A DNA stretch of 64,000 nucleotides, taken from NCBI RefSeq assembly GCF_016807805.1, contig NZ_CP063362.1, positions 1,550,001-1,614,000 on the forward strand. Direction: 5' to 3'. Every line of letters starts with the position of its first letter. Positions within the stretch are counted from its first letter, which is position 1. Below the pieces are notes generated by a model. That model saw only the letters and a list, made by a program, of their open reading frames with translations, was not told where the DNA came from and did no database searches. Source of the stretch: Xanthobacter dioxanivorans. Its GTDB lineage: Bacteria > Pseudomonadota > Alphaproteobacteria > Rhizobiales > Xanthobacteraceae. Positions 35,200 to 43,897 of the stretch are shown here, piece by piece. A program made the position numbers and the translations under genes.

Positions 35200-36144
35200 T
35201 CAGAAGGTGAAGCCCACCTGCAGGCGGCCCTGCTGGCGCTCGAAATTCACCAGATCGAGGGAGGAGTTCCACGGCAGGTCGGCGCTGCCGGCCACCTGGA
35301 ACGACCAGGCCGCCTTCACGTAGAACGTCTCCGTCACCTGCGCATAGACGGTGGGGCCGAGGAACACGCCCCAGCCCTGGCGATCGCCGAAGGTGGCGCC
35401 GTCATAGGCGGCGAGATAGCGCACCTCGCCGCCGAGGAAGACATCCTTGACCACCTGCGCCGTGAGCGCGCCGGAGACTTCGAGCCCGGAGCCGGCGGAC
35501 CAGAAGCCGAAGCCGTTGTCGTTCTCGCGTTCCCATTCGGGCTGGTAGACCACGTTCACCGCCGCGAACAGGAAGTCCTTGGCGATCTCGGCGTCCGCCG
35601 CGAGGCGGAACTCGATGCCGTAGGCGGTGCCCTGCTCGCCGGTCAGCTCGTCGAAGCGCGCCCATTCCGGCTCGATGGACAAGGACAGGCCGAACGGCGC
35701 GGTGCGGTGGTCGAGGAAGCGGTACTTCAGCTCGAAGAAGGCGCCGCCGAGGCCGCCGCCGCTCGCATTGTCGAAGCCGGGGACGTGGGAAATGTCGAAG
35801 CCGGCCAGCGCGCCGCCGACCGAGACCTTGAAATTGTCGGTGACGGCGTATTCGAACTCCGCCTCGCCGGCATAGGCGTTGTAGGTGCCGCGGGCCTTCC
35901 CGAACCGGCCGTCGGCGGTGAAGGTGAGTTCCTTCTCGCCCTTCTCGCCGGTGTCGGTGCCGAGGGTGTAGCCGAAGATGTTCTCGGTCTCGATGCTTTC
36001 GACCTCATGGGCGGCGCCGGGGCCCTTCTTGTCGTCGTCATCGTCGTCGGCACGGGCAATGCCGGCCTGGAACACCAGGGCGCTCACCAGAATCGATGCG
36101 ATGAGAAGCTTGTCGCGCGCAGCCATCGGCCCAGCCTTTTTCAT
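35200..36144 (-). CDS. Outer-membrane beta-barrel protein with poly-Asp mature N-terminus
   Basis: 314 residues from ATG 36144 (MKKAGPMAARDKLL; a later ATG at 36126 is possible). Signal peptide ends near FQAGIARA; the mature chain then begins DDDDDDKKGPGAAHEVES. The rest alternates as an amphipathic barrel (ETENIFGYTLGTDTGEKGEK, FEYAVTDNFKVSVGGALAGF, FLFAAVNVVYQPEWERENDN) and ends VGFTF with the C-terminal aromatic used by barrel assembly. It is not a TonB receptor: no plug domain. It sits between the NitT-type importer and mtdB; a passive channel for the xox region is plausible. Confidence 0.7.
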   Translation of the reverse strand: MKKAGPMAARDKLLIASILVSALVFQAGIARADDDDDDKKGPGAAHEVESIETENIFGYTLGTDTGEKGEKELTFTADGRFGKARGTYNAYAGEAEFEYAVTDNFKVSVGGALAGFDISHVPGFDNASGGGLGGAFFELKYRFLDHRTAPFGLSLSIEPEWARFDELTGEQGTAYGIEFRLAADAEIAKDFLFAAVNVVYQPEWERENDNGFGFWSAGSGLEVSGALTAQVVKDVFLGGEVRYLAAYDGATFGDRQGWGVFLGPTVYAQVTETFYVKAAWSFQVAGSADLPWNSSLDLVNFERQQGRLQVGFTF

Positions 36145-36488
36145 TTCCCCGTATTTCGCTACCAAGCCGCCGCCGCCATGGTCAATGGCAGTTGTTCTTA
36201 TTATTCTTTTATCTCAGGAACTTCTGGAAAGTTCTGGAACAATTGTGGCGGGCCGGCCACAACATGCAACTTCACATGATCCGAATGCTGCGTTGCGGAT
36301 CGACCCCGCGCATCCGCCGCAATGCAACAACGAATCCTGCCGGGTGCGGTCCGGGGGGACTTGCGCAAGCCTTCGCGATGATTAAACAATCCGCTCACTT
36401 GACCGCGTGCGGGGAAACAACCGCGGCGTTCCGGCACCATCCGGGGCGCGGCCACCCGCTAATGTTTCCCTCAGCACGGAGCTGCGCC
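36145..36488. promoter_or_regulatory. Divergent promoter region between the barrel gene and mtdB (344 bp)
   Basis: Non-coding. The half next to the barrel gene is AT-rich (GTTCTTATTATTCTTTTATC). It holds the TTGTGGC palindrome (36243-36262), two TTCTGGAA copies (36221-36238) and a TTGACC near 36398 that could be an mtdB -35 without an obvious -10. Confidence 0.45.
36243..36262. promoter_or_regulatory. Palindromic candidate operator upstream of mtdB
   Basis: TTGTGGC and GCCACAA are perfect 7-bp arms around six bases. It lies in the divergent region, roughly 225 bp from the mtdB start and 100 bp from the barrel gene start, so it could act on either. Confidence 0.4.
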
Positions 36489-37382
36489 ATGGCGGATTCC
36501 GCCCCCATTCTCCACATCATCACGCCGCTTCCGCACGTGAGCCCGTTCGACGTGAACATGGCCGTGGATGCCGGCCACAAGGCCATCGCCCCCTATGCGC
36601 GCGTCGCGCTGGACGAGGTGCGGGACCTGACGCAGGACATGATGTTCTCGCGCGCGCCCCAGGCGGCGGCGCGCACCGGCCTGTTCATCGGCGGCAAGGA
36701 CGCGTTCCTCGCCCTCGACATGGCGGACGCCGCCCGGGCCGCCATCTTCCCCCCGTTCGAGATTTCCATCTTCCCCGACCCGGCCGGCTCCTTCACCACC
36801 GCGGCGGCGATGATCGCCAAGGTGGAGCAGGCGTTGCTGAAGACCCGGCTGGAGGGGCTGGCGGGCGTCGCGGTGCAGGTCTACGGCGCCACCGGCGTGG
36901 TCGGCTCCATCGCCGCCGTCATCGCCGCCGGGGCGGGGGCGCAGGTCACCCTGGTCAGCCATCGCGAGATCGGCGCGGTGGAGGAGAAGGCGCGGGAGAT
37001 CAAGGCCCGCTTCGGCCTCCACGTCGCCTGCGCCGCCGCCGCCACCGACGCCGAAAAGGCGAAGCTGGTGCCTGAGGCGCAGGTGGTCCTCGCCGCCGGC
37101 AAGGCGGGGGTGGAGATCCTCACCCGCGCCCACCTGGAAGCCGCCACCCCTCTCCTCGTCGCGGCGGACGTGAACGCGGTGCCGCCCGCCGGCATCGCCG
37201 GCATCGGCGCCCATGACGCGGCGGCGGCGCTGCCCCACGGCATCGGCATCGGCGCGCTGGCCATCGGCAACCTCAAATACGCGGTCCAGCACGCGCTGCT
37301 GAAGCGGATGTGTGAGACCGACACGGCCCTGTTCTTCGACCTTCCCGCCATCTTCAAGCTCGCCCGCGAGCTCGACGCATAA
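36489..37382 (+). CDS. mtdB: NAD(P)-dependent methylene-tetrahydromethanopterin dehydrogenase
   Basis: Oxidises methylene-H4MPT, the product of Fae, to methenyl-H4MPT. 297 residues. [20 protein letters not shown] is the family N-terminus; the Rossmann site reads [33 protein letters not shown] and [12 protein letters not shown] are further conserved stretches. First gene of a plus-strand operon with mch, a RimK-like ligase, mfnD and mfnF. MtdB rather than MtdA is inferred from context with mch/fae and this N-terminus; cofactor choice (NAD or NADP) cannot be read reliably. Confidence 0.93.
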   Translation: MADSAPILHIITPLPHVSPFDVNMAVDAGHKAIAPYARVALDEVRDLTQDMMFSRAPQAAARTGLFIGGKDAFLALDMADAARAAIFPPFEISIFPDPAGSFTTAAAMIAKVEQALLKTRLEGLAGVAVQVYGATGVVGSIAAVIAAGAGAQVTLVSHREIGAVEEKAREIKARFGLHVACAAAATDAEKAKLVPEAQVVLAAGKAGVEILTRAHLEAATPLLVAADVNAVPPAGIAGIGAHDAAAALPHGIGIGALAIGNLKYAVQHALLKRMCETDTALFFDLPAIFKLARELDA

Positions 37383-37391
37383 GGCGGCCCC

Positions 37392-37598
37392 ATGTCCTCC
37401 AGCTCTCCCATCCCATCGGCATCGGCCTTCGCCGGGCGCCGGGCGGAACGCCTTCCGGCGCCACGCGGGCAACGCCGGCGGACCGGCCCGGCCGCCCCTG
37501 TGCGCGGCACCGCGCCCGCTGGCCTCCTGCTCCCCCGCCCGCCCGCCCGCCGCGCCGCGCCGGGCCGCCTTTCCCCGCTCCACGAGGTGCGGCCATGA
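37392..37598 (+). CDS. Doubtful small Arg/Pro-rich reading frame between mtdB and mch
   Basis: 68 codons starting [20 protein letters not shown] and ending in an ATGA overlap with mch. The overlap is suggestive of coupling, but composition is what random GC-rich sequence gives, there is no good ribosome site and no known domain. The 212-bp spacer otherwise shows nothing. Confidence 0.15.
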   Translation: MSSSSPIPSASAFAGRRAERLPAPRGQRRRTGPAAPVRGTAPAGLLLPRPPARRAAPGRLSPLHEVRP

Positions 37599-38584
37599 GC
37601 CAGCCCGTCCCCCCCTCTCCCGAGGCCGGCGATGCGCGGCCGAGCCTCGCCCGCACCGTCGCGCCGCTCGTGGCGTCGCTGGTGGCCGACGCGCAGGCCC
37701 TGCGCCTGCGCGTCTCGCGCGGTCCCCGCGACGTGCGCATCGTCGATGCCGGCATCGAGGTCGACGGCGGGCTGGAGGCGGGCCGGCGCATCGCCGAGAT
37801 CTGCCTCGGCGGCCTCGGCCGCGTGGCCCTCGTGCCCGGCGGGCGATTTTCCCCGTGGGACTCGCTGGTGAGCGTGTCCACCTGCGACCCGGTGCTCGCC
37901 TGCCTCGGCAGCCAGTATGCCGGCTGGAGCCTTGCCGCCGGCGATTTCTTCGCCCTCGGCTCCGGCCCCGGCCGCGCCATCGCGGCGGTGGAGACCCTGT
38001 TCGGGGAGCTCGCCTACCGTGACCGCGGCGGCGAGGTGGCGCTGGTGCTGGAGACCTCCGTCCCGCCGCCGGCCGAGGTGGTGGACGAGATCGCCGCCCG
38101 CTGCGCCGTGGCGCCTTCGGATATCACCCTCATCCTCACCCCCACCAGCTCGCTGGCGGGAGCGGTGCAGATCGTGGCGCGGGTGCTGGAGGTGGCGCTG
38201 CACAAGGCCCACGCGCTGCATTTCCCGCTGGAGCACATCGTCGACGGCATCGGCTCGGCCCCGGTCTGCCCGCCGTCGCCGGATTTCCTCACCGCCATGG
38301 GCCGCACCAACGACGCGGTGCTCTATGGTGGCGACGTGCAGCTGTTCGTCCGCGGCCCGGCCGAGGCGGCCAGGGACCTCGCCCAGCGCCTGCCATCGCT
38401 GGCCTCGCGCGACTACGGCCGGCCGTTCGCCGAGATCTTCGCGGGCTACGACAACGACTTCTACAAGGTGGACCCGCTGCTGTTCTCGCCCGCGCGGGTG
38501 ACGGTGAGCGCCATCGACCACGGGGTGAGCTTCACCGCCGGCGGCTTCGACCCGATCCTCATCTCCCGCTCGTTCGGAGGCTGA
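37595..38584 (+). CDS. mch: Methenyl-tetrahydromethanopterin cyclohydrolase
   Basis: Hydrolyses methenyl-H4MPT to formyl-H4MPT. 329 residues, normal length. Conserved parts: [73 protein letters not shown], and [11 protein letters not shown], ending [12 protein letters not shown]. Lies between mtdB and the ATP-grasp gene (one base apart), matching its place in the pathway directly after MtdB. Confidence 0.96.
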   Translation: MSQPVPPSPEAGDARPSLARTVAPLVASLVADAQALRLRVSRGPRDVRIVDAGIEVDGGLEAGRRIAEICLGGLGRVALVPGGRFSPWDSLVSVSTCDPVLACLGSQYAGWSLAAGDFFALGSGPGRAIAAVETLFGELAYRDRGGEVALVLETSVPPPAEVVDEIAARCAVAPSDITLILTPTSSLAGAVQIVARVLEVALHKAHALHFPLEHIVDGIGSAPVCPPSPDFLTAMGRTNDAVLYGGDVQLFVRGPAEAARDLAQRLPSLASRDYGRPFAEIFAGYDNDFYKVDPLLFSPARVTVSAIDHGVSFTAGGFDPILISRSFGG

Positions 38585-38585
38585 G

Positions 38586-39479
38586 GTGGCCGGCCTCGTG
38601 GTCTTCGCCGAGCGGGTGGACTGGCACACCCGCTCGCTCCTCGCCGCCATCCGCCGGCACGGGCGCACGGCGCGGGTGATCTCCCTGAAGTCCTGCGGCT
38701 TCGCCGTGGGCGAAACGGCCCACGGCCTGCTGCTGCCGGGCTTTGCCGACGACCTGCCGGAGGCCTGCTTCGTGCGCTCGGTGCCCGCCGGCACGCTGGA
38801 GCAGGTCACCGCCCGGCTCGGCGTGCTGCATGCCCTGCGCGAGCTGGGAGTGCGGGTGATGAACGATGCCCGCGCCATCGAGCGCTGCGTGGACAAGAGC
38901 GCCACCACCTTCCGCCTCGCCCGCGCCGGCCTGCCCACGCCGCGCACCCTGGTGCTGGAGGACCGCGCCACGGCGCAGATGCTGGTGGACGCCGCCCCCG
39001 GCGACAGCGTGCTGAAGCCCCTGTTCGGCGCCCAGGGCCGGGGCCTTGCCCGCCTCAACCCCAGGGCCGCCCTGCCCGAGGCCGAGGCGGTGGGCGGGGT
39101 CTATTACCTGCAGGACTTCGTCACCCCGCCGCACGGGGCGCTGGCCGGCGCCCATGAGGATTTCCGCGTGTTCGTGGTGGGCGGGCGGGCGGAGGCGGCC
39201 ATGGCGCGGCGGGGCACCTCCTGGATCACCAACATCCACCAGGGCGCCACCGGGGTCGCGGTCGCCGCCGAGGGCCAGCTCGCCGACTTCGCGGTCCGGG
39301 CGGCGGCGGCGGTGGGCGCGGCCTATGCGGGGGTCGACCTCATGGCCGATGCCTCGGGCCGCCTCACGGTGCTGGAGGTGAACTCCATGCCGGCCTGGCG
39401 TGGCCTATACGACGCCACCGGGCGCAACATGGCCGATCCGCTTGCCGCCTGTCTCGTCGCCGAGACCGTGGCGGCGTGA
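38586..39479 (+). CDS. RimK-family ATP-grasp ligase of the H4MPT cluster (MptN-like)
   Basis: 297 residues from a GTG one base after the mch stop. ATP-grasp features: CVDKSATTFRLARAGLPTP, SVLKPLFGAQGRG (nucleotide loop), DFRVFVVGGRAEAAMARRG, and AGVDLMADASGRLTVLEVNS with NSMPAWRGL. RimK-type ligases add glutamate; MptN adds it to tetrahydromethanopterin to make tetrahydrosarcinapterin, and homologues sit in bacterial H4MPT clusters. A role in maturing H4MPT or methanofuran side chains is inferred. Confidence 0.75.
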   Translation: MAGLVVFAERVDWHTRSLLAAIRRHGRTARVISLKSCGFAVGETAHGLLLPGFADDLPEACFVRSVPAGTLEQVTARLGVLHALRELGVRVMNDARAIERCVDKSATTFRLARAGLPTPRTLVLEDRATAQMLVDAAPGDSVLKPLFGAQGRGLARLNPRAALPEAEAVGGVYYLQDFVTPPHGALAGAHEDFRVFVVGGRAEAAMARRGTSWITNIHQGATGVAVAAEGQLADFAVRAAAAVGAAYAGVDLMADASGRLTVLEVNSMPAWRGLYDATGRNMADPLAACLVAETVAA

Positions 39480-39519
39480 GGCTTCGCACCGCGCCCGGCG
39501 CGGGAGGAAAGGACGGCGC

Positions 39520-40472
39520 ATGCGCGTCTTCGTCTGCGAGTTCGTGACCGGCGGCGGCCTGCGCGCCGAGGCGCTGCCCGACAGCCTCACCCGCGAGGCG
39601 AGCCTGATGCGCGACGCCATGGTGCGCGATCTGGCGGCGCTGCCCCGGGTCACCGAGGTGCTGCTCGCCTGCGACGACCGCCTGCCGGTGCCGGGCGCGG
39701 TGCCGGTGGCGGCCGGCGACGACGCCTTCGCCATCTGGCGCCAGCTGGCGCAGGGCGCGGACGTGGTCTGGCCGGTGGCGCCGGAGACCTCCGGCATCCT
39801 CGCCCGCCTCGTGCGCATGCTGGCGCAGACCGGGGCGCAGGTGCTCGCATCGACGCCGCAGGCCATCGAGGCCGCCGCCAGCAAGCTGGAGACCGCCCGG
39901 CGCCTCGCCGCCGCCGGCCTGCCTCACATCCCGACCTTCCGGCTCGGCGCGGCCCCGGAGCTTGCCGGCGCGCGCGTCACCAAGCCCGACGACGGCGCCG
40001 GCTGCGAGGCCACCCGTGTCTGGCCCGCCGGTGCGCCCGCGTCGCCGGGGCCGGCGGAAAACCTGGTGATCCAGCCTTACGTGGCGGGCGATGCAGCGAG
40101 CCTCACCGTGCTGGCGGACGCCGCCGGGGTGCGGCTTCTGTCCGTGAACCGCCAGCACATCCGCCAGGAGGGGGGCGGATCCGCCTCGCCGGCCTCACCG
40201 TGGGCGGCCTCGCCGATGCGGACGGGCAGCTCGCCCGGCTGGCGCGCCATGTGGCCGAGGCCTTTCCTGGCCTTGCCGGCATCTTCGGCATCGACATCCT
40301 CCTCACCCCGGACGGGCCGGTGGTGGTGGAGGTGAACCCGCGCCTCACCACCGCCTATGCGGGGCTCGGGCCGGCGCTGGGGCGAAATCCGGCGGGCCTG
40401 CTGGCGGTATTCGCCCCCGCCGCGCCGGAGGCCCCGGCCGCCCGGACCCCGGTGGAGCTCGCTTTGGCATGA
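39520..40472 (+). CDS. mfnD: ATP-grasp ligase, MfnD-like (tyramine-glutamate ligase type), apparent one-base deletion
   Basis: Starts MRVFVCEFVTGGGLRAEALP behind GGGAGGAAAGG. N-terminal frame runs through SKLETARRLAAAGLPHIPTF, VTKPDDGAGCEATRVW and LLSVNRQHIRQEGGG, then turns into nonsense; the -1 frame resumes GLADADGQLARLARHVAEAF, GIFGIDILLTPDGPVVVEVN and PRLTTAYAGL. One extra G in the GGGGGG run at 40170-40175 restores about 317 residues. MfnD joins tyramine and glutamate in methanofuran synthesis. Assignment rests on fold and on linkage to mfnF and fhc genes. Ends in ATGA overlap with the next gene. Confidence 0.72.
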
Positions 40473-41499
40473 GCTCCCCGGACAGCGGCCTCATCCTCGG
40501 CTGGGACGTGGGCGGCGCCCACCTCAAGCGCGCCGTGCTGGCGCCCGACGGCACCCTCCTTTCGGTCCACATGGTGGCCTGTCCCCTGTGGCAGGGGCTC
40601 GACCGGCTCGACGCCGCCATGGCCGCCCTGCCCCCGCCGCCGGCCGCTCGGTGGTGACCATGACCGGCGAGCTGACCGACCTGTGGCCGGACCGCGCCAG
40701 CGGCGTCGCGGGCCTCGCCGCGGCCCTTGCCGACAGGCTCGACGCCGACATGCGCATCTATGCCGGACATGTCGGCTTCGTGCCGGCCGCCGCGGCGCCG
40801 GCTTATGCCGACGCAATCGCTTCTGCCAACTGGCACGCCACCGGCTCCGCCCTGGCCCGGATCTGCGGCGACGGTGTTGTCATCGACATCGGGTCGACAA
40901 CCACCGATGTCGTGGCATTTGCCGGCAAAATACTTTGTTTCCGCGGCTACAGGGATCGCGAGCGGCTGGAAGCCGGAGAGCTGGTCTATAGCGGGGCGGT
41001 GCGCACCCCGGTGATGGCTCTCGCCCCTGCCTTGCCGTTCAGGGGGCGGCTGGTGCCGCTCATGGCGGAGCATTTCGCCACCACCGCCGACATCCACCGG
41101 CTCACCGGCGAGCTGCCCGAGGGGGCCGATCTCCACCCCACGGCGGACGGCGGGCCCAAGACGCGGGAAGCCAGTGCCCGCAGGCTTTTGCGCATGGTCG
41201 GGGAGGATCTCGGGCCGGCCTCCCCGGCGCAGGCCGAGGGGCTGGCGGCCTTCGCGGCGGAGGTGCAGCTGCACCGGCTGCACGGGGCGCTGGCGCAGGT
41301 GCTCTCGGCCGGCGGCGTTCCCGCCGATGCGCCGGTGGTGGGCGCCGGCGTCGGCCGCTTCCTGGCCGAGCGCCTCGCCCGGCGAATCGGCCGGCCTTAT
41401 CTAGACGCCGGAACGCTTCTCGCCGGCTTGCCGGAGCTTGCGACCGCCGCATCCGACTGCGCTCCCGCGGTGGCGGTGGCGCGGCTGGCTTTTGCTTAG
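40469..41499 (+). CDS. mfnF: H4MPT-linked C1 pathway protein, MfnF-like, apparent one-base deletion
   Basis: Actin/ASKHA-fold protein of the hydantoinase/oxoprolinase superfamily. It starts LILGWDVGGAHLKRAVLAPD (phosphate-1-like loop) in one frame, stops after 62 codons, and resumes in the -1 frame with SVVTMTGELTDLWPDRASGV, GDGVVIDIGSTTTDVVAFAG and a C-terminal GAGVGRFLAERLARR. One extra C around the CCCCC run at 40631-40635 would give about 343 residues. In methanogens MfnF couples the furan and tyramine-glutamate halves of methanofuran. Last gene of the mtdB operon. Confidence 0.75.
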
Positions 41500-41535
41500 C
41501 CGGCTACTCAAAAGTACTCGACTGTAGATCTACCG

Positions 41536-41563
41536 GGTCGACGGTCAAATCCGCCGACCTTTT
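41536..41563 (+). terminator. Terminator after the mtdB-mfnF operon
   Basis: GGTCGACGG and CCGCCGACC form a 9-bp stem (one G-U) with a 6-base loop and are followed by TTTT on the plus strand. It lies 37 bases after the mfnF stop and faces the end of the cytochrome gene, so it may serve both strands. Confidence 0.65.
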
Positions 41564-41610
41564 CCGAGAGTCGCCGCCCTGCTTTGGCTGATTGCAATAC
41601 ATGCCAAGAT

Positions 41611-42006
41611 CTACTTCTTGGTCCCGTCGGCATTGAACTGGGCGAGGAAGGCGATGAGGTCCTTGCGCTCGTCCTCGTTCTTGATGCCGGCGAATGCCAT
41701 CTTGCCCTTCGGCGCCAATACCTTGGGGTTGGTCAGGTAGTTGTCGAGGTTGGCCTCGTCCCACACCTTGCCGGCGGCGGCGCCGTCCTTGATGTCGGCG
41801 GAATAGGCATAGCCCTCGAAATGCGCCCATTTGGCACCGACGATGCCGTTCAGGGGCGGTCCCACCTTCACCTTGGCATCCGGGCCAACAGCATGGCACG
41901 CCATGCATTTCTTGAACGAGGTCTCCCCCTTCGCCACATCCGGATCCGCAAGGGCGGCACCCGTGGCGGCGACGAGAAGCAGGGCGGAGACGAACAGCAC
42001 GCGCAT
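41611..42006 (-). CDS. Small class I cytochrome c
   Basis: 131 residues: signal peptide MRVLFVSALLLVAATGAALA, one haem site SFKKCMACHAVGPDAK, KVGPPLNGIVGAKW, and a Met ligand in APKGKMAFAGI, with a C-terminal helix KDLIAFLAQFNADG. This is the cytochrome c2/c-550 shape of soluble electron carriers. AGAGGAA precedes the ATG; an upstream extension to 42231 is shadow of fhcC. It follows fhcC by 70 bp on the same strand and could accept electrons from XoxG, but that is inference. Confidence 0.88.
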   Translation of the reverse strand: MRVLFVSALLLVAATGAALADPDVAKGETSFKKCMACHAVGPDAKVKVGPPLNGIVGAKWAHFEGYAYSADIKDGAAAGKVWDEANLDNYLTNPKVLAPKGKMAFAGIKNEDERKDLIAFLAQFNADGTKK

Positions 42007-42076
42007 CAGGCGTTCCTCTTTCACTGTGATCGGGTTGGCCCCGGATTGCGGATGGCGGGCACCACCGGCGCCCTTT

Positions 42077-42883
42077 CTACTGAAGAACCAGAACCTCCCC
42101 CTCGCCTCCGGCGAGACGGTTGCCGACGAGGCGGTTCGCGCGCTGGGACAGGCGGCCACCGAACAGGGCCGCAAGCTCCGGCACGCGCCGGGCGAGCAGC
42201 GCCAGCATGATGAAATCCTGCGGCCCCGCATCGACGAAGCCCGGCGCGAGCGACGCGGGCGGGGACGCCAGCAGAAGCGTGCCGCGCTTCATGCCGCGGC
42301 CGGCTCCGGCGCCCAGCGCACCGGCCACGGCGAGGGTGCCGGCGATCAATCCGTCCGCCGCCTGCGGACCCGCATCGCCGCCCACCAGGATCAGCCCGCC
42401 GCGCAGGCGGGCGCCGAGCCGGCGACCCACTGCGCCCGCCACCCGGACCGCGCCGCCGGTCATGCCCTGCCGGTCACCCGGCCGCGCGCCGCCCACATTC
42501 GCGCCGGCGGATCCGGTCACCTCGATACGGCCGCCTTCGAGCCCTGCCGCCAGATCATCACCGGCGTCGCCGCGAACGACGAGCCGGCCACCGCTCATGC
42601 CCGATCCGGCATGCACGCCCACGGGGCCATCCACCACGATCTCGCCCGATGCGAGGCCGGCCCCGACGAAGTCGAGCCGAGGATCGCCGCCGAGGAGAAG
42701 GAAGTCGCCCGCCTCCGGTTCCACGTGAAACAGATCGCCCAGAGGAACGGTGCCGGCACCGAAGGGCACGCCCAGGCGCGCCACCTCTCCGGCCGCGAGA
42801 CCGGCGAGGGCGGCCGGCGTGATGCCGGTCAGGTCGACGCGCGCGGCAAGGGGCGCACGCGGGATGAGGCGATGGCTGCTCAT
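42077..42883 (-). CDS. fhcC: Formyltransferase/hydrolase complex subunit C
   Basis: Structural subunit of the Fhc complex that converts formyl-H4MPT to formate through methanofuran. 268 residues if started at the ATG 42883 (MSSHRLIPRAPLAARVDLTG), which has its own GGGGAG ribosome site. The body is the right-handed beta-helix of FwdC/GltB type: GEIVVDGPVGVHAGSGMSGG, RLVVRGDAGDDLAAGLEGG and similar repeats. In the sequence as given fhcD reads into it without a stop, forming one 606-codon frame; the family length and private ribosome site argue that fhcC is separate. Confidence 0.87.
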   Translation of the reverse strand: MSSHRLIPRAPLAARVDLTGITPAALAGLAAGEVARLGVPFGAGTVPLGDLFHVEPEAGDFLLLGGDPRLDFVGAGLASGEIVVDGPVGVHAGSGMSGGRLVVRGDAGDDLAAGLEGGRIEVTGSAGANVGGARPGDRQGMTGGAVRVAGAVGRRLGARLRGGLILVGGDAGPQAADGLIAGTLAVAGALGAGAGRGMKRGTLLLASPPASLAPGFVDAGPQDFIMLALLARRVPELAALFGGRLSQRANRLVGNRLAGGEGEVLVLQ

Positions 42884-42944
42884 GCGACATCTCCCCGCGG
42901 ATCTGCGATGGGGCGGCTCGGTGCCGCCGCGAAGCGAGGCCCAC

Positions 42945-43897
42945 TCATGCGATGCTCCCCCGGCGACCGGCGCCATCAACTCGCGCAGCTTGAAGTGGAA
43001 GGGGCCGAGATTGCCGCCGTAATTGCCGGCATCCACCGCCACCACCCCGGCCGGCGCGCCAAGGGCGCACACCGCCGAGATGCCGGCGCGCATGCTGGCG
43101 GCCACGTCCCCTTCGGTGAGGCCGTCGATGACGATCTCCAGCACGCTTTCCACCTCCGGCGGCAGCGCGCTCGGCACGGCGCCGCGCAAGGTGGGACAGT
43201 AGGCATCGTTGGTGGAGGCGATCATGCCGGCATATTTCCCGCCCACCTTGGAGCCGGACCGCACCACGCCGCCCGGGAACGGCATGACGGCGCCCTCCAC
43301 GCGGCCCATGGCCTCCACCGCCGCTTCCGCCGCCGCGAGCGCGGCGGCGCGGGAACGGGCGAGGATGAGGAAATTGCCGCCGCCCACCGCGCCCGTGGTG
43401 GAGCCGACAATCTCGTCGCAGACGAACTCGCCCTCCATCACCGGCAGGCGCCAGAAGCGGCGGCCCTCGATGGACTTGGCGATCTGGTGCCCGTCGCCGA
43501 AATAGCGCAGCGCCCGCCCCAGCGGAACGGCGGCTCCCCCTTCCAGCCCCGCATAGCAGGCGGAAGTGGGCGAGGTGAGCACGCATTGGCCGACCCGCAG
43601 CGGTACCACCTTTTTCAGGTCCTTCAGGGACATGGCGAAGATGAGCACGGACATGCCCGGCCGCCCGTCCGGCGTCTGCGCGGCCGGCAGCTCGCGCTCG
43701 ATGGCGGCCTCGCAGCCGCAGCCGATGACCGAGGTCGCGAACCCGGTCAGGCTGGCCGCCGCCGTGCGCGCCCAGCGCGGCGTGTCGGCGGTGATGATCA
43801 GACGCGTGCCCGCCATGGGAAACGCCTCGGCGAAGCTGTCGCGGATCTCGACGCCGTTGAGGATCATGGCGGATATGCCCTCGAACCCGGAACTCAT
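42945..43897 (-). CDS. fhcD: Formylmethanofuran:tetrahydromethanopterin formyltransferase (Fhc subunit D)
   Basis: Transfers formyl from H4MPT to methanofuran. Starts MSSGFEGISAMILNGVEIRD or at the second Met; NGVEIRDSFAEAFPMAGTRL is the family N-terminus, with GCGCEAAIERELPA, FGDGHQIAKSIEGRRFWRLP and LGPFHFKLRELMAPVAG near the end. A single extra G in the run opposite CCCCC at 42957-42961 would end it at the TGA 42945-42947 (...GGSIA), giving about 317 residues; without it the frame runs on into fhcC. Overlaps fhcA by four bases. Confidence 0.9.

Noticed and set aside
35200..36144. TonB-dependent lanthanide receptor (LutH)
   Set aside because: Too short (about 314 residues), no plug domain and no TonB box.
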